The notes beneath the pieces were generated by a model. It searched no databases. It was given only the letters and a program-made list of their open reading frames with translations, and was not told the origin of the DNA. From Conchocele bisecta (Eukaryota; Mollusca; Bivalvia; Lucinida; Thyasiridae): a stretch of 64,000 nt of DNA. Positions 62,750 through 64,000 of the stretch are shown one piece after another. The translations under genes and the position numbers were made by a program. Every line of letters begins with the position of its first letter. Within the stretch, counting starts at the first letter, position 1. The stretch covers positions 16,108,042 through 16,172,041 of the forward strand of contig CM055272.1 of NCBI GenBank assembly GCA_029237695.1, in the 5' to 3' direction.

Positions 62750-63200
62750 GCGGTGCAACAAATCTGCAATTAAATGAAATAGACTGACTTGGTGCCAGGT
62801 CCATTCCACACCAAAGTCGCTTAGCTCCAACCCCGACAGGATTTAGCTCTCAAGTATCAAAAGTTTGAAAATGTACATGAGGGCCAAACCATGTAAAAGT
62901 CGGTATTCCGGTAAGGATGAACCCCGATCATCCCATTACCTTTCGCGTGCTCCGCTCCCGACCAACCACCCACAAGCAATGTGAACATAAGTCCTCACTG
63001 ACCTTGACCTTTGGCGGTCGGACGTGGGTCGTGTGAAAAACAACGTACACTCGCTAGACACACATTGTGGCCAAATATTATCGCGGTTCATAAGATATTG
63101 AAAACATGAAAGGTGTTTGTTACTAACTGCACGGCGCGCATGCGTGCACGTACAGGGACGAACGCTATTTCCCGTCTTGCCTATCGGCAAGGGGATAACA
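62750..63200. repeat. Reversed SINE-like fragment and GACCTTGACCTT repeat
   Basis: 62780-62935 is a reverse-strand partial copy of the SINE-like family (TTGGTGCCAGGTCCATTCCA; GGTATTCCGGTAAGGATGAA). 62975-63200 is the dispersed repeat also found at 12020-12340 (GACCTTGACCTTTGGCGGTC; AGACACACATTGTGGCC; TGCCTATCGGCAAGGGGATA). Confidence 0.65.
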
Positions 63201-63844
63201 AACTACTTCCAATACAATTTGTCTCAGAAATGCGCTGAAAGTGGGGAATCAGATCAGTAAAGCATATTTTGATTATCAATTCGCATGGTATTTATGAATC
63301 TAATTGTAATTATTACCCAACTCTCTATATAAGTTGATATTCCATAATTTTAACTAATTCCATTGGTTTTGACGTGCCTGTGAAATAGTTTCGCGTGCCT
63401 GATCAATAGTTCCGCGTACAAGTGGAATAGACAAAACTATTTCACCCCTGAAAATCATGACGTCATGATTTCTATAAAAGATTACGACATACAATTTACC
63501 GATCCTAACCAAATTCGGTATGCATGTTTACCACGGCGAGAATAAGCCTATAGATTAAACAAATCCGATTACTTACTCCCCTTGGCGGACATTTTTAATT
63601 GTTGTACTCGGTACCCTTGTCCACGTAAAAACACAAGGATCGTAACAAAATTCGGTATATTTTTATCACGGCGAGATGGAGAACCATATTGGTTTTCAGT
63701 GAGTTATCTCCCATTTTTGACTGGCCTTGCCTCGACAGGCGTATATTAATTGTGACCTTCTGCACTATTGTAGGAAATCGCATGAAATTGTGTTTTGGGT
63801 TGATACATGTCAAGGAAAACACAGTGCTGTAAAAGTGCCCAGTA
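63201..63844. repeat. Copy of the CGACGGGCGTAT element end
   Basis: From about 63480: TACCGATCCTAACCAAATTC, GTATGCATGTTTACCACGGC, TTGGCGGACATTTTTAATTG, GTTTTCAGTGAGTTATCTCC and CTTGCCTCGACAGGCGTAT (about 63723-63741), the same order as the terminal segments of 15723-18640. 63201-63480 is AT-rich with nothing recognised. Confidence 0.65.
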
Positions 63845-64000
63845 GATGGGGCTGACCAGTGTAGCTCCTGCTCAAATAGCACACTCATGTGGCATTATAA
63901 TGATCTACATGTAAATTGCTTGCTTGAAGCATGGCATGTGTTTCATTGAGGGTGTGGCGAACAGTGCAAATCCTGATCAGACTGTGCGGAAATAGTAAGT
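63845..64000. mobile_element. MITE TGTGGCTGTGACTGGAG family, copy 5, cut by window end
   Basis: GGGGCTGACCAGTGTAGCTC, GCTCAAATAGCACACTCATG and CAAATCCTGATCAGACTGTG in the family order; the left terminus is lost and the right end lies outside the window. Confidence 0.75.

Overview
The window is animal nuclear DNA, most likely from a marine bivalve mollusc. It is AT-rich, has split exons with GT/AG borders, and is crowded with non-LTR retrotransposons, SINE-like units, hairpin (foldback) elements and satellite arrays. Several repeats have a bivalve flavour: units containing GACCTTGACCTT, a 'cgcaacgagttg' element followed by GTCC runs, and a dispersed ~160-bp satellite. The species cannot be named from the sequence alone.

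Layout. (1) 1-11,164: a segmental duplication inside an intron. Two blocks share the order G/C-run repeat, (TA)n, spacer, a palindrome whose arms end in CCG/CGG triplets, a 1.8-1.9 kb unit and a ~55-bp minisatellite. The second block carries the 1.8-1.9 kb unit twice. (2) 11,165-20,323: four plus-strand exons of EXD2 (DEDDy 3'-5' exonuclease domain-containing protein 2). Their introns hold a decayed Jockey/CR1-like LINE (13.0-15.5 kb, minus strand) and a terminal-inverted-repeat element that carries a ~160-bp satellite. (3) 20.3-38 kb: a LINE 3' fragment abutting the last EXD2 exon, then many short inverted-repeat elements, GACCTT-type tandem arrays and a 500-N assembly gap. (4) 38,239-39,042 (minus): an intact intronless gene for a secreted short-chain collagen C4-like protein. 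(5) 40,804-44,286: a young 5'-truncated L1/Tx1-like LINE with a perfect 15-bp target-site duplication. (6) 45.1-49.2 kb: three and a half tandem copies of a ~1.2 kb unit, with a dispersed copy at 54.3-55.1 kb. (7) 49.7-56.8 kb: a dense cluster of foldback elements, a candidate terminal exon at 53,411-53,878 and a tRNA-derived SINE. (8) 57.0-60.3 kb: a ~71-bp minisatellite with internal ~18-bp subrepeats. (9) 60.3-64 kb: scattered repeat copies.

The most striking observation concerns the minisatellite next to EXD2. Its repeat unit contains the 3' splice acceptor (TTGTAG) and the first ~18 bases of the EXD2 exon at 11,165 (coding I-I-K-V-G-V), followed by an intron-like spacer. The array runs without a break into the real exon, so it looks like tandem amplification of an intron-exon junction into several dozen candidate decoy acceptors. 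The same EXD2 locus has an in-frame TAG as the last codon of the third exon before a good GT donor, and a LINE tail touching the fourth exon. No C-terminal EXD2 exons were seen in the remaining 43 kb. The copy may be a decaying or alternatively spliced gene.
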